Positions 1 to 8,371 of a DNA stretch of 25,867 nucleotides are shown piece by piece (the first letter of the stretch is position 1; every line of letters begins with the position of its first letter). Position numbers and translations under genes: made by a program. The notes below the pieces were generated by a model. The model made no database searches. It was not told the origin of the DNA and saw only the letters and a list, made by a program, of their open reading frames with translations. This DNA is from RUG14186 sp964644555 (lineage in GTDB: Bacteria; Bacillota; Clostridia; Eubacteriales; Anaerofustaceae): contig CAZXWI010000012.1 of the NCBI GenBank assembly GCA_964644555.1, forward strand, positions 1 to 25,867, given 5' to 3'.

Positions 1-48
1 TTCACTTTTTTTGAAAGTTTTTTGTCTCCATCTTCGTTTTTGGCTTGG

Positions 49-1803
49 TTATGCGTATTTTTCGACATATTTTTTTAGCATTTTATAGAAATTTTCTTTG
101 TATATATTATTCATATCATACTTTTTCGTTAATTCTTTGTAATTTATATTTGTATTATCTTCCGTCAAAAGCATATCATACACCGAAAGTATATCACGAT
201 CTCCTGCCTGAAGCTTCTGCCAAAGGCTCAAACTACCCAAAGAACTCATCACATAACTTACCACATACCCGGGCGAATCCGAATAATGAGGTATCCTACT
301 CCATGCTACGCATTCCGTGTCATGATACATCACATCATAATATTTATATTCTTTGGCAATCTCTGCCGCAAGACGATTTATTTCTTTTATATCTTCTCCC
401 TCGTTTGCATACAACATATGCTCCACTTCTGCCTGAAATCCGCAGTTTTGAAGAGTAGATACAGCCTCCGCCACAATTCTTCTTTCTATTGTACCCTTAC
501 ATTCAGGATACATATTACTTATTACATCCATATATAATAAAGGAAATGCTGTTGATTGAACTTCTGCAATTTCCAAATCACTGAAAGCCGAACTTATAGG
601 ATTCGAATTATCGTAATAGAAGTTTACCGCATGCCCTGTTTCATGTGCCAAACTCAATAACGATTCAATGGCATATTCACCCTCATACTGCAATAAATAG
701 ATGAAAGGCTCATTATATGTTTCGAATTTTGTCGAAAAACCCACATTATAATCGTCTTCGTCAGCCAAAAACAATAAATTATACTCTTTAATATACTCTA
801 CAGCTTCTCTTGCATTTTCTTCAAGCATATCTTCTTCGAGCAATCTTTCGTAAAAACTATTCAAATCGAAATCACACTCTTCGCATTCTTCATAATCATC
901 ATAACGAAGATAGTTCAAATGATTTATATCTTCACACAAGTATTCCTTTATATACAATGCCGTTTTCTCGAAATCTTCATATGTATATTCTCGATAATAC
1001 CCATCTTCCCACATCATTTCGTAATAGTTATCGTATCCCTCAATTCTTGCTATCTCATTACGAAGCTTAACCTGTTTCAGAATAATCTCACCCATAAGAG
1101 AACATTCTTTTTCGTATAACGCATAGTATACATCCAACAATTCGTTGTAATCATCAAACTTTTCATAGCTGTCAAAATCTTCCCATGTGAATATTTTGTC
1201 ATTATAAACTACTTCAATATCCGCATTTCCCGAGTAATATTCATTATACTGCCTTTGCAGTTCGTCAATTTCTTCATAAATGGGAATTTCTTCGGGCCTT
1301 ATCTCTTCGTAATCTTTAAGCCTTTGCACATATTTCGAATCTATCACTTCAGCTGCAACATCCTCGTACTTACCGTTTAATACCCTTGATGCCACAACAT
1401 ACACATCATCCGTTATGAATGTCATTTGAGCAGCAGCCTCAGAATATTTTTCCAGTTTTTCTTCATTTGTTGTATCCGTATAATAATCTACCATTAAGTG
1501 AAGGTACGCATCATCAAGCCTGCCCTTTTCTTCAATCAGCGAAATCAAAAGCTTTCTTATTTCCTCTTCACTTTTTTCCTGCTCTACAGCTTTATTTAAA
1601 GAATCAATACTATTTTGCAAATTCGCATCATCAAACTCTATAAAAACCATATCTTCATATTTGACATCGCTTCGTTTTACATCTTTCACTTGCGAATTTA
1701 TTTCATCAATGTTTACGCCATCCTTAATTCCGCACCCGAAACAAGATATGCTAAATAAAATAACAATGAATATCGCAAACACTTTAGTGCAAATCTTTTT
1801 CAT
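49..1803 (-). CDS. M3-type zinc metallopeptidase lipoprotein (oligoendopeptidase F-like)
   Basis: The 584-residue protein starts with a lysine-bearing hydrophobic leader ending in cysteines (C21 and C24, context SCFGC), so it is probably a lipoprotein on the outer face of the membrane. The catalytic signature HETGH is at residues 387-391. A downstream AEVQST at about 413-418 resembles the AEVAST segment of oligoendopeptidase F, which makes E414 the likely third zinc ligand. Much of the N-terminal half is acidic and helical, as in M3 peptidases that enclose a peptide channel. Length fits the family (about 560-600). It lies about 100 bases downstream of the alarmone synthetase gene and beyond that gene's terminator, so it is probably transcribed separately. 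Expected role is cleavage of short extracellular peptides; the substrate is unknown. No obvious terminator is visible in the 48 bases after its stop. Confidence 0.88.
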   Translation of the reverse strand: MKKICTKVFAIFIVILFSISCFGCGIKDGVNIDEINSQVKDVKRSDVKYEDMVFIEFDDANLQNSIDSLNKAVEQEKSEEEIRKLLISLIEEKGRLDDAYLHLMVDYYTDTTNEEKLEKYSEAAAQMTFITDDVYVVASRVLNGKYEDVAAEVIDSKYVQRLKDYEEIRPEEIPIYEEIDELQRQYNEYYSGNADIEVVYNDKIFTWEDFDSYEKFDDYNELLDVYYALYEKECSLMGEIILKQVKLRNEIARIEGYDNYYEMMWEDGYYREYTYEDFEKTALYIKEYLCEDINHLNYLRYDDYEECEECDFDLNSFYERLLEEDMLEENAREAVEYIKEYNLLFLADEDDYNVGFSTKFETYNEPFIYLLQYEGEYAIESLLSLAHETGHAVNFYYDNSNPISSAFSDLEIAEVQSTAFPLLYMDVISNMYPECKGTIERRIVAEAVSTLQNCGFQAEVEHMLYANEGEDIKEINRLAAEIAKEYKYYDVMYHDTECVAWSRIPHYSDSPGYVVSYVMSSLGSLSLWQKLQAGDRDILSVYDMLLTEDNTNINYKELTKKYDMNNIYKENFYKMLKKYVEKYA

Positions 1804-1868
1804 ACAGCCCCCTCGCTTTCAGCTATATTATAAACTATATTATTTTTTCACACAATTATTCTTTATAT

Positions 1869-1899
1869 TAAAAACCACCGTAAATATCCATTCACGGTG
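1869..1899 (-). terminator. Intrinsic terminator after the alarmone synthetase gene
   Basis: Read on the minus strand, CACCGT and ACGGTG pair around a 12-base loop (plus-strand arms 1876-1881 and 1894-1899) and are followed by a run of five T. It sits directly after the stop of the 1907-2560 gene and separates it from the metallopeptidase gene. Confidence 0.75.
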
Positions 1900-1906
1900 T
1901 TATTAA

Positions 1907-2560
1907 CTAATCCCCCAAACATTTCTTTCTGAGTTCTTCCATTCGTTTGTCCAAATTAGCACTTATTTCTGCGCACTTATCCAATTCAATAGCCATCTCT
2001 TCGGTAAATTCGGTATCCTTTTTATACCTCAGCTGATGTTCTAATGTCGCCCAAAAATCCATAGCAATGGTTCTGAGCTGAATCTCGGCTTTCATAAAGC
2101 GTTTTTCCGTAGCCAAAAATATCGGAATTTCCACTATAAGATGCAAGCTTCGGTATCCATTCGGCTTAGGGTTGGCAATATAATCCTTTCTTTCAATCAA
2201 GCGAATATCGTCCTGCTTTATTAATGCTTCCTCAAGCATATAAACATCATCAGGAAAAGAACAAACTACCCTTATACCTGCAATATCAAAGATATTTTCC
2301 TCTATCGACTGCATAGTAACGGGGAATCCCTTTCTTTCCAGTTTCTCCTGAATGCTTATCGGGCTTTTGAGCCTTGTCTTTATATCCGTAATCGGCTGTC
2401 TGTCATATTGCAATGAAAATTGTTCATTTAAAACATTAAATTTAGTTTCTATTTCCATCATTGCGCATTTATAATAAGACATAAGCTTCATATATTCTTC
2501 GCTCTTCTCTTTAGCCCACTTAACAACTTCTTCGCTGAACATTTCAGTCATTATTCCCAT
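1907..2560 (-). CDS. Small alarmone synthetase, GTP pyrophosphokinase family (RelP/RelQ type)
   Basis: This is a 217-residue single-domain RelA/SpoT synthetase with no hydrolase, TGS or ACT domain, the length of Bacillus YjbM and YwaC. Visible family motifs are RLKSPISIQEKLERKG (about 63-78), FDIAGIRVVC (91-100), NPKPNGYRSLHLIVEIP (130-146) and AEIQLRTIAMDFWATLEHQL (158-177). It should transfer pyrophosphate from ATP to GDP or GTP, making ppGpp or pppGpp. The start is set by AAGGAGG five bases before the ATG. It is the last gene of a run with the two-component pair and the thioesterase (18-base gap) and is followed by a terminator. The EIP...RTIAMDFW segment looks more like YwaC/RelP than YjbM/RelQ, but I cannot settle the subgroup, so no symbol is given. 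Confidence 0.93.
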   Translation of the reverse strand: MGIMTEMFSEEVVKWAKEKSEEYMKLMSYYKCAMMEIETKFNVLNEQFSLQYDRQPITDIKTRLKSPISIQEKLERKGFPVTMQSIEENIFDIAGIRVVCSFPDDVYMLEEALIKQDDIRLIERKDYIANPKPNGYRSLHLIVEIPIFLATEKRFMKAEIQLRTIAMDFWATLEHQLRYKKDTEFTEEMAIELDKCAEISANLDKRMEELRKKCLGD

Positions 2561-2578
2561 TTGAACCTCCTTAAAATG

Positions 2579-3313
2579 TCATTTCAATTTTATTTTACAC
2601 AAAAACATATTCACCCCATCGGCATTTTGCCCTTTAAGCAAAATATCTTTATCGCATTTTCGATATCCGACGGTCGTTTTTTCGCCCTTTGTTATTTCTT
2701 TTCTGAAATCAAGCTGGAACACATCTATTATTTCATTTTCCATTAAATCCAAAGCATCAAGTGCGTAATTCGCATATTTTGTGTTATTAACATGTCCGTT
2801 TATATCAAGCTGTGAAAATCCCGCAACAAAAGGATACGCCTCCGTTTCTGCTTCAAAATCGTGTATTTTGCTTAGCTTTTCTTCAAATGCTCTTTCCTGC
2901 ACAAATCCCTCATCAAAAGGATATACATCTCCCACAGCCACAACTTTTCTTCTTAATACATGCATAAACACCCATTCCGATGTGCCTTTTATCAAAACAT
3001 CGCCGTTTTCATCTTCCACAAGGTATTCTCGATTAAAGCTTAATATCCCCGGCTTTACAGGCCATGTCTTCACCTTTACACTGCGGTGCATTTTCGCATC
3101 AGCAAGAACTTTGAACTTAACCTTAGTAAGCACCCAAACGATATCTTTTTTTATCATATCGTCATGCCCTATACCCATCTTATCGGCATGACTTCCAGCC
3201 GCATCCTGAAACAAATCCAAAATAGCAGACGGCAACAATTTCCCTCTGCAATCAAAATCGGATGTTCTCAAATAATAATTCTTTTCATATTGTGTATCAT
3301 TTTCTATGTACAT
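2579..3313 (-). CDS. Acyl-ACP thioesterase (FatA/FatB family)
   Basis: A 244-residue double hot-dog protein. The N-terminal half has LPSAILDLFQDAAGSHADKMG (in part, 27-47), typical of bacterial acyl-ACP thioesterases. The C-terminal half has LDINGHVNNTKYANYALDAL (169-188), in which D170, N172 and H174 match the catalytic Asp/Asn/His of plant FatB. The enzyme would release free fatty acids from acyl-ACP in the cytosol, adjusting chain length or the supply for membrane lipids. An ATGGAG site lies five bases before the ATG. It sits 12 bases after the histidine kinase and 18 before the alarmone synthetase, so the genes are probably co-transcribed. Chain-length preference cannot be read from the sequence. 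Confidence 0.9.
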   Translation of the reverse strand: MYIENDTQYEKNYYLRTSDFDCRGKLLPSAILDLFQDAAGSHADKMGIGHDDMIKKDIVWVLTKVKFKVLADAKMHRSVKVKTWPVKPGILSFNREYLVEDENGDVLIKGTSEWVFMHVLRRKVVAVGDVYPFDEGFVQERAFEEKLSKIHDFEAETEAYPFVAGFSQLDINGHVNNTKYANYALDALDLMENEIIDVFQLDFRKEITKGEKTTVGYRKCDKDILLKGQNADGVNMFLCKIKLK

Positions 3314-3325
3314 ATATACTCCATT

Positions 3326-4387
3326 TTATACGCAAGCCACTTCCACTACAAACTTTGTCATGTTTTCCGAGCTTACAACATAAATATCCCCCTTGTGCAA
3401 ATTTACTATATGCTTTGCTATTGCAAGTCCCAAACCGCTGCCTTCCGATGAATGAGACTTATCAGCTTGATAAAATTTCGAAAATATCCTCGTTCGGTCA
3501 TTCTCAGCAACAAAACTCCCCGTATTTCCCACAGTAACACGAAGTTTATCTGCAAATTTTTCTATCCATACTCTCACAACCCCATACTCATTTGCAAATT
3601 TTATTGCGTTATCAAGTAGATTTATCCAAACCTGTTTTAACAGCTCTTCATTTCCCTCTACTATATATTCGTCAAAATCCAGAACCACTTCAATATTCTT
3701 TCTTTCCCACTTTGCTTCCAGCATCAAAACGCAATTTCGTATTTGCTCCGACAAATTGTAGACACTTTTATCCGTTAATATGGTTTGGTTTTCCACTTTT
3801 GTCATATTAAGCACATTCGTTGCCATATCAGTAAGCCTGAGAGATTCTTCTTCGATTATATTTAAATACTCATCTTTTATTTCATCATAATTATCTGATT
3901 TTTTCAAAAGCCTCGTAAATCCCAAAATAGATACTATGGGCGTTTTGAATTCATGTGAAAAATTATTTATAAAATCGCTTCTGAGCATCTCCGTGTTTTC
4001 CAATTCCCTCGCAAGTGCATTAAAGCTTTCCGAAACCCTATTCATAGCAGGGTGTTTTCCTATAACTTTACCGAACTTGACCCGTGTTTCGTATTTGCCT
4101 TGCGATAATCTGTTCATGGCATACACCAATTCCAAAATAGGTTTAAGCGGCACTCTTATTGTAATTATAGTTACAATGCACCCCACCACCAAACTCGTTA
4201 TCGACATAAGCAGTATCAATAAGCCTATCGAAAAATCATCTACAATAACTCCAGCAAAGCGCAAAATATACCAAAACAACATGACGATAGCCACCGTTAT
4301 GCACAAAATACAAAATACAAAGACAGAAAACAAGAAAACAATGCTTATGCCGTCTTTACGGTATTGCTTCTTTTCGCTTTTATTCAT
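3326..4387 (-). CDS. Membrane sensor histidine kinase, HAMP-HisKA-HATPase
   Basis: The 353-residue protein has two transmembrane helices (about 14-43 and 53-77) with only about ten residues between them, so it has almost no extracellular sensor and probably reads a signal in or near the membrane. A HAMP-like linker follows (78-130). The H box NNFSHEFKTPIVSILGF has the phospho-accepting histidine at 145. The N box contains WINLLDNAIKFANE, and the G2 box contains SEGSGLGLAIAKHIV. Its start overlaps the stop of the response regulator gene by four bases (ATGA), so the two are translationally coupled and form a cognate pair. Compact kinases of this sort often respond to envelope stress, which suits the lipid genes around it, but the signal here is not known. 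Confidence 0.93.
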   Translation of the reverse strand: MNKSEKKQYRKDGISIVFLFSVFVFCILCITVAIVMLFWYILRFAGVIVDDFSIGLLILLMSITSLVVGCIVTIITIRVPLKPILELVYAMNRLSQGKYETRVKFGKVIGKHPAMNRVSESFNALARELENTEMLRSDFINNFSHEFKTPIVSILGFTRLLKKSDNYDEIKDEYLNIIEEESLRLTDMATNVLNMTKVENQTILTDKSVYNLSEQIRNCVLMLEAKWERKNIEVVLDFDEYIVEGNEELLKQVWINLLDNAIKFANEYGVVRVWIEKFADKLRVTVGNTGSFVAENDRTRIFSKFYQADKSHSSEGSGLGLAIAKHIVNLHKGDIYVVSSENMTKFVVEVACV

Positions 4388-5058
4388 ATCTTTTTAACCG
4401 CCTTATAACCAAGCCCTCGTACGGACTGTATCTCAAACTCTTCCCACCCCTCAAATCTTTTACGAAGTCTACCTATATGCACGGTCAGTGTTTCCCAACC
4501 CGTGTCGCTGTTGACACCCCATATCTCGTCCATAAGCTGTATCCTCGTAAATATTTTTCCGGGGTAAGACAAAAGTTTAAACAACAGCAAAAATTCCTTT
4601 TGCGGCAAGTTAACATCTTCGTTTCCTCTTGTTACGCTCAGCGAATCATAATTTAAAACCACATCGCCTATTTCTATTTTTCTCTCATTCGCAATCTTGG
4701 CTCTTCTCAGCAAAGCTTTTATTCGAAGCAGCATTTCTTCTTCATCAACGGGCTTTGTCATGTAATCATCGCATCCTGCGATAAACCCTTTTTTTCGATC
4801 ATTGGGCATCTGTTTTGCCGAAACCATTAAAATAGGAAGATTGTTATTAACCTGCCTTAATTCTTCGGTAAACTCATAACCGTCCATTTCAGGCATCATA
4901 ATATCCAATACCACCAAATCGATATGCTCTTTATCCATAATTTCAAGCGCACTCTTGCCGTTTTCCGCAAGAACCACAGTATATCCGTCGGATTCTAAGA
5001 CGGCTTTCATTAATTTGCGAGTATTTTTCTCATCGTCTACAACCAATATCTGAAACAT
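4384..5058 (-). CDS. OmpR/PhoB-family response regulator
   Basis: The 224-residue protein has an N-terminal receiver with the acidic pocket D8/D9, phospho-acceptor D52 in LDIMMPEMDG and conserved K102 in TKP. A C-terminal winged helix follows, with the GKIFTRIQLMDEIWG and TLTVHIGRLRKRF segments typical of OmpR-type DNA binding. It should be phosphorylated by the kinase encoded immediately downstream. The start has AGAGGT four bases upstream. The gene is preceded by a short gap holding a 27-bp repeat structure (5085-5111) that would suit self-regulation. Its targets are unknown; the lipid and alarmone genes of the same operon are the obvious candidates. Confidence 0.95.
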   Translation of the reverse strand: MFQILVVDDEKNTRKLMKAVLESDGYTVVLAENGKSALEIMDKEHIDLVVLDIMMPEMDGYEFTEELRQVNNNLPILMVSAKQMPNDRKKGFIAGCDDYMTKPVDEEEMLLRIKALLRRAKIANERKIEIGDVVLNYDSLSVTRGNEDVNLPQKEFLLLFKLLSYPGKIFTRIQLMDEIWGVNSDTGWETLTVHIGRLRKRFEGWEEFEIQSVRGLGYKAVKKI

Positions 5059-5084
5059 TTCTACCTCTTATATTGATATTTTGC

Positions 5085-5111
5085 AGATTTATATAAACTG
5101 TATATAAATCT
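5085..5111. promoter_or_regulatory. 27-bp inverted repeat with embedded 11-bp-phased direct repeat (candidate response-regulator site)
   Basis: AGATTTATATA (5085-5095) and TATATAAATCT (5101-5111) are perfect 11-bp arms separated by five bases. On the minus strand the same stretch also contains TTTATATA twice, with starts 11 bases apart. OmpR-family regulators usually bind direct repeats at this helical spacing. It lies between the cardiolipin synthase stop, which it overlaps, and the response regulator start. There is no T run, so it is not a normal terminator. The site is AT-rich, so chance similarity is possible. Confidence 0.45.
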
Positions 5112-6696
5112 ACATGAGCGGTGCAAATACCTTAAGCAGTGCCCCTGTAAGTTTAACATACCATTTTCGTTTTTTCACATCTTTCATACTGACTTCTCTG
5201 CATTTTTTCAGCGTATTTTGAAAATCATTTTCAATATCCGCTATACAATCGCACCCATACATATAAATAGCACACTCGAAATGATGATACAAGCTGCGAT
5301 AATCCAAATTTATCGTTCCCACAACCGCTTTTACATCATCACTCACAAAGCACTTGGCATGCACAAACCCCGGAGTGTATTCATATATCTTAACTCCGGC
5401 TTCAATCAACGAATGATAATGCGTTTTCGCCAAATAATAAGGCAATTTCTTATCGGGAATCCCGGGTAAAATGAGCTTAACATCTATTCCCTTTTTCGCC
5501 GCAAAGATAAGCGCTGTTTCCAATTCTCCGTCGAGTATCAAATAAGGCGACATTATATGCACATATTTATTCGCTCTGTTTAATATGTCCATATATATCA
5601 TTTCCCCTGTCCTGTCATCATCCAGTGGACAATCCCCGAAAGGAATTACATAACCATTTGCATTACAATTATCTTCACTCGGCTGATTTAAATAAAATTC
5701 ATCAAATTGTGGCTTCTTAACCTCCAAATTCCACATTTGCAAAAACATCAGCGCAAAGCTTTCCGCCGCTTTACCTTGAACCATAACGGCAGTGTCCTTC
5801 CAATGCCCGTGCTTTTCTATTTTATTGATATATTCATCAGCTAGATTAATGCCGCCCGTAAAAGCAACTTTTCCGTCAATAACCACTATCTTCCTGTGAT
5901 CTCTGTAATTATAATGAGTCGAAACAAAAGGAGTTACAGGTGAAAATACTTTGCATTTAATTCCCAACTTTTCCAATCTTTTAATGTAATCATGCGGCAG
6001 TAAAACGAATTCGCAAGTGCCGTCATACATTAAGCGAACTTCAACCCCTTCTTTTACTTTTTTATCCAATATCTCCAATATTTTCCCCCACATATACCCC
6101 TCTTCAATGATGAAGTATTCAAGGAAAATAAATTTATTAGCTTTTTCAAGTTCTTCGGTAAGTTTCTTAAACTTATTTTCTCCCAGTGGAAAATATTCTA
6201 CATTCGTATTATCATAAATCGGGAAACATCCGCTTCTGTTTAAATATTCGGCAACGGAAATCATTTCGGGGCTGACAGAATATGCTTTATCCCAAACGCA
6301 CTCATCCTGCGTTAGTGCATCTTTCGTCATATTTATTATTTTTGCATATGCATCTTTAACGGCACGATGCCCGAAATCGAGTTTTGTAAGAAAAAAAAGC
6401 CCCTGTCCGAAAATCGGTATAGTCATCATTAACAACAGCCATGTTATTCTTGCTGTAGGATCCATATCGCTATTAATAACCAAAATTATCCCGATTACGG
6501 AAAGTAAAACCGAACCACCTAAAATAAACGGCGAAACCTTGGAATAAAACCAAAAGAATGCCGCAAAAATCAAAAATGCGTTAAAAAGCAACAGCAATGT
6601 TACTATTACGGCACGGCTGAAAACTATCTTAAAAAAACTTTTCTTACCCTTTTTCAATAATCGCATACCAGAATTTTCATTACTTTGCACATTCAT
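5110..6696 (-). CDS. cls: Cardiolipin synthase (phospholipase D superfamily)
   Basis: The 528-residue protein has three N-terminal hydrophobic segments (about 26-52, 57-75 and 84-104) followed by two phospholipase D domains. The first HxKxxxxD motif is H267/K269/D274 and the second is H446/K448/D453, each followed by the usual GGINLAD or GTINLDYRS. This is the standard layout of bacterial ClsA-type enzymes, which join two phosphatidylglycerol molecules into cardiolipin and release glycerol at the cytoplasmic membrane. The start is supported by GGAGGA about eight bases upstream. A shorter start at M11 is possible but has no clear ribosome site. The gene ends 51 bases before the response regulator start, so it may form one transcription unit with the downstream genes. 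Confidence 0.94.
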   Translation of the reverse strand: MNVQSNENSGMRLLKKGKKSFFKIVFSRAVIVTLLLLFNAFLIFAAFFWFYSKVSPFILGGSVLLSVIGIILVINSDMDPTARITWLLLMMTIPIFGQGLFFLTKLDFGHRAVKDAYAKIINMTKDALTQDECVWDKAYSVSPEMISVAEYLNRSGCFPIYDNTNVEYFPLGENKFKKLTEELEKANKFIFLEYFIIEEGYMWGKILEILDKKVKEGVEVRLMYDGTCEFVLLPHDYIKRLEKLGIKCKVFSPVTPFVSTHYNYRDHRKIVVIDGKVAFTGGINLADEYINKIEKHGHWKDTAVMVQGKAAESFALMFLQMWNLEVKKPQFDEFYLNQPSEDNCNANGYVIPFGDCPLDDDRTGEMIYMDILNRANKYVHIMSPYLILDGELETALIFAAKKGIDVKLILPGIPDKKLPYYLAKTHYHSLIEAGVKIYEYTPGFVHAKCFVSDDVKAVVGTINLDYRSLYHHFECAIYMYGCDCIADIENDFQNTLKKCREVSMKDVKKRKWYVKLTGALLKVFAPLM

Positions 6697-6995
6697 ATAT
6701 GTTCTTCCTCCGAATCAATTCTATTTTACATTATGAATAACGCAAAATAATGCGTTTTTTTCAATTAATTCATAATCATCAAATTCGATTGTTTTGTATA
6801 TTACACAATAATCATTCACTTTATTGCCAAACGCAAACCTTATTTAATTTTTATTATTCACTCAAATAACTGCGTATAATCATCTCAAATTCAAGATGCA
6901 AAATCCATCGGTTTCACAAAGTTTTACTTAAATCCAATTCGAATTTTAAAGTTTTGATTATAAAAATAAGGGAGTATATTGCTCCCTCACTTTAA
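6697..6995. other. Non-coding AT-rich gap upstream of cls
   Basis: I see no gene here. One structure stands out: AACGCA (6739-6744) and TGCGTT (6751-6756) form a six-base-pair hairpin followed on the plus strand by T residues to 6761. It lies where the cls promoter should be, so it could be an operator or a plus-strand terminator. On the minus strand TAGAAT lies shortly upstream of the cls ribosome site and could be its -10 box, but the matching -35 (TTGCGT) is poor. Confidence 0.4.
6970..6989 (-). terminator. Weak terminator-like hairpin after the RCC1 pseudogene
   Basis: On the minus strand AGGGAG and CTCCCT pair around a seven-base loop and are followed by an AT-rich stretch with five T. 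It stands just after the stop of the degraded RCC1 frame, so it was probably the terminator of that gene. Confidence 0.55.
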
Positions 6996-7384
6996 TTAAT
7001 ATTTATGTTTATTATCCACCATTACATTGGATACTGCTCTTATTTCATCTTCCAAGCCATCCCACTCTCCTGCAACGAGCAATGTCCCGTCTGAACGAAT
7101 GCCTACGGTAACGTTGGCATTCGTTTCAATCTCCACAACACCTGACCAATCTTCTACCATGCAAGCAGGTTCGTCATCATTGTCGTTTGCTCATGTTGCC
7201 ACCACAGTTCCGTCATATTTCAAACCGATTATATAATGATGTTCCAAGCGAAGATCTCTTATGCCGCTCCATTTTTTGCACCTTTGTAATACTTATAATT
7301 GTAATTTTCAGTTCTTTTAAATTCCAATTCTTCCGAATTGTTAACAATAACAATCAAATCATCACGAAAAAATGCTTTATTGTA
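6996..7384 (-). pseudogene. Remnant of an RCC1-repeat protein with frameshift and nonsense lesion
   Basis: Reading the minus strand, residues such as WSGIRDLRLEHHYIIGLKYD and GTVVAT, followed by WSGVVEIETNANVTVGIRSD and GTLLVAG, form two RCC1-like blades, the type found in many clostridial proteins with a TVGLKSDGTVVATG pattern. In the first blade the codon after VVAT is TGA (plus 7191-7193), exactly where these repeats carry glycine, so GGA to TGA is the simplest cause. Upstream, the frame stays open only if one A is restored to the A6 run (plus 7272-7277); then it extends through a tyrosine/lysine-rich stretch to an in-frame TAA at 7385-7387. No ATG is present in that stretch, so the 5' part is lost. 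The frame ends at TAA 6996-6998, followed by a hairpin. It is not translatable as it stands. Confidence 0.8.
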
Positions 7385-7432
7385 TTAAATAAATTATATG
7401 TTACATCATGCTTCTTGACAAGATTCTTTTTT

Positions 7433-7455
7433 AAAAAAGACCGAAATAATCGGTC
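7433..7455 (-). terminator. Intrinsic terminator of the metallophosphoesterase-alsE-alsK unit
   Basis: On the minus strand GACCGA and TCGGTC pair around a five-base loop (plus arms 7439-7444 and 7450-7455) and are followed by six T. It begins a few bases past the kinase stop. Confidence 0.85.
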
Positions 7456-7459
7456 TATC

Positions 7460-8371
7460 CTAGTTATATTGAAGCATTTTTCTCGCATATATATTTGCAC
7501 CCAATACTCCTGCAAAATGATCTTCGCAGTTTGATCTTACAATATATAGATTTTCTTCGGGATATGGCTTTCTCGTATATTTATGAATAAGCTCAATCAA
7601 ATATTCATACGGGAAATTCTGCGTAAATATTACCCCGCCTCCCAAAACAATGCAATCCGGATTTAAAATATTGATTTCCGTTGCAACAGCGACAGCTACT
7701 TTGCCTACATATTCCAAAACTTCTTCATCGTCTGAATGCAGTGTAAATATTTCGCTTACGGCTATATCGGGAAATTTTCTTTCGCAAAGCTCTGCCAATG
7801 CTCTGCCTCCGGCATACATTTCAAGGCAGCCTGTATTTCCGCAGCCGCATAAACGATCACCGCCTATTACGGGAATATGCCCCAACTCACATGCGGCACC
7901 GTCTTTACCTACCCACATAGCTCCGTCTATTAGTATTATATTTCCAAGTCCCGTACCGATATAACACCCGATTATCATGCCGGACTGCGAAATGTTATTC
8001 GTTAGAATATCATAATGCATTAGCATACAACCGTCCTTTTCTATAAAAACAGGCATGCCAAGCCTTTTTTCATACATTTCTTTAATGGGAACATTGTTAA
8101 GCCCTTTAATATTCGGTGTAGACAATACAATGCTTCTGTCTTTATTAATGGTTGACGGAAAGCCTATGCTCACAGCTTCAATCTCACAACCCTTACAATC
8201 CGAAATAAATTTTTCTATTTCTAAAAGCAATGCACCCGCAGAGTCATCGCACTCAATTGACCTTGATGACAACTTATTTTCGTATATTATTTCGCCCTTT
8301 TCATCAATAGCTCCCATACGAATATGAGTGCCACCCACATCTAAGCCGATAACTACTTTCTTATTTAACAT
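7460..8371 (-). CDS. alsK: ROK-family sugar kinase, probable D-allose kinase
   Basis: The 303-residue protein begins with the ATP-binding phosphate motif GLDVGGTHIRMG (9-20). The likely catalytic base is D113 in IEKDG. The ROK zinc site is complete: H165 in ELGHIP plus C175, C177 and C182 in CGCGNTGCLE. The C-terminal stretch FPYEYLIELIHKYTRKPYPE resembles E. coli AlsK more than glucokinases, and the neighbouring gene is an AlsE-type epimerase. Together they fit D-allose to allose-6-phosphate, then via allulose-6-phosphate to fructose-6-phosphate. The isomerase step (RpiB) and any sugar transporter are not in the window. The start overlaps the end of the epimerase gene by 11 bases. Family assignment is firm; the sugar is inferred from similarity and context. 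Confidence 0.82.
   Translation of the reverse strand: MLNKKVVIGLDVGGTHIRMGAIDEKGEIIYENKLSSRSIECDDSAGALLLEIEKFISDCKGCEIEAVSIGFPSTINKDRSIVLSTPNIKGLNNVPIKEMYEKRLGMPVFIEKDGCMLMHYDILTNNISQSGMIIGCYIGTGLGNIILIDGAMWVGKDGAACELGHIPVIGGDRLCGCGNTGCLEMYAGGRALAELCERKFPDIAVSEIFTLHSDDEEVLEYVGKVAVAVATEINILNPDCIVLGGGVIFTQNFPYEYLIELIHKYTRKPYPEENLYIVRSNCEDHFAGVLGANIYARKMLQYN

Noticed and set aside
7027..7236. Plus-strand open frame of 69 codons
   Set aside because: It is the antisense of the RCC1 pseudogene; the minus strand carries the recognisable repeats.
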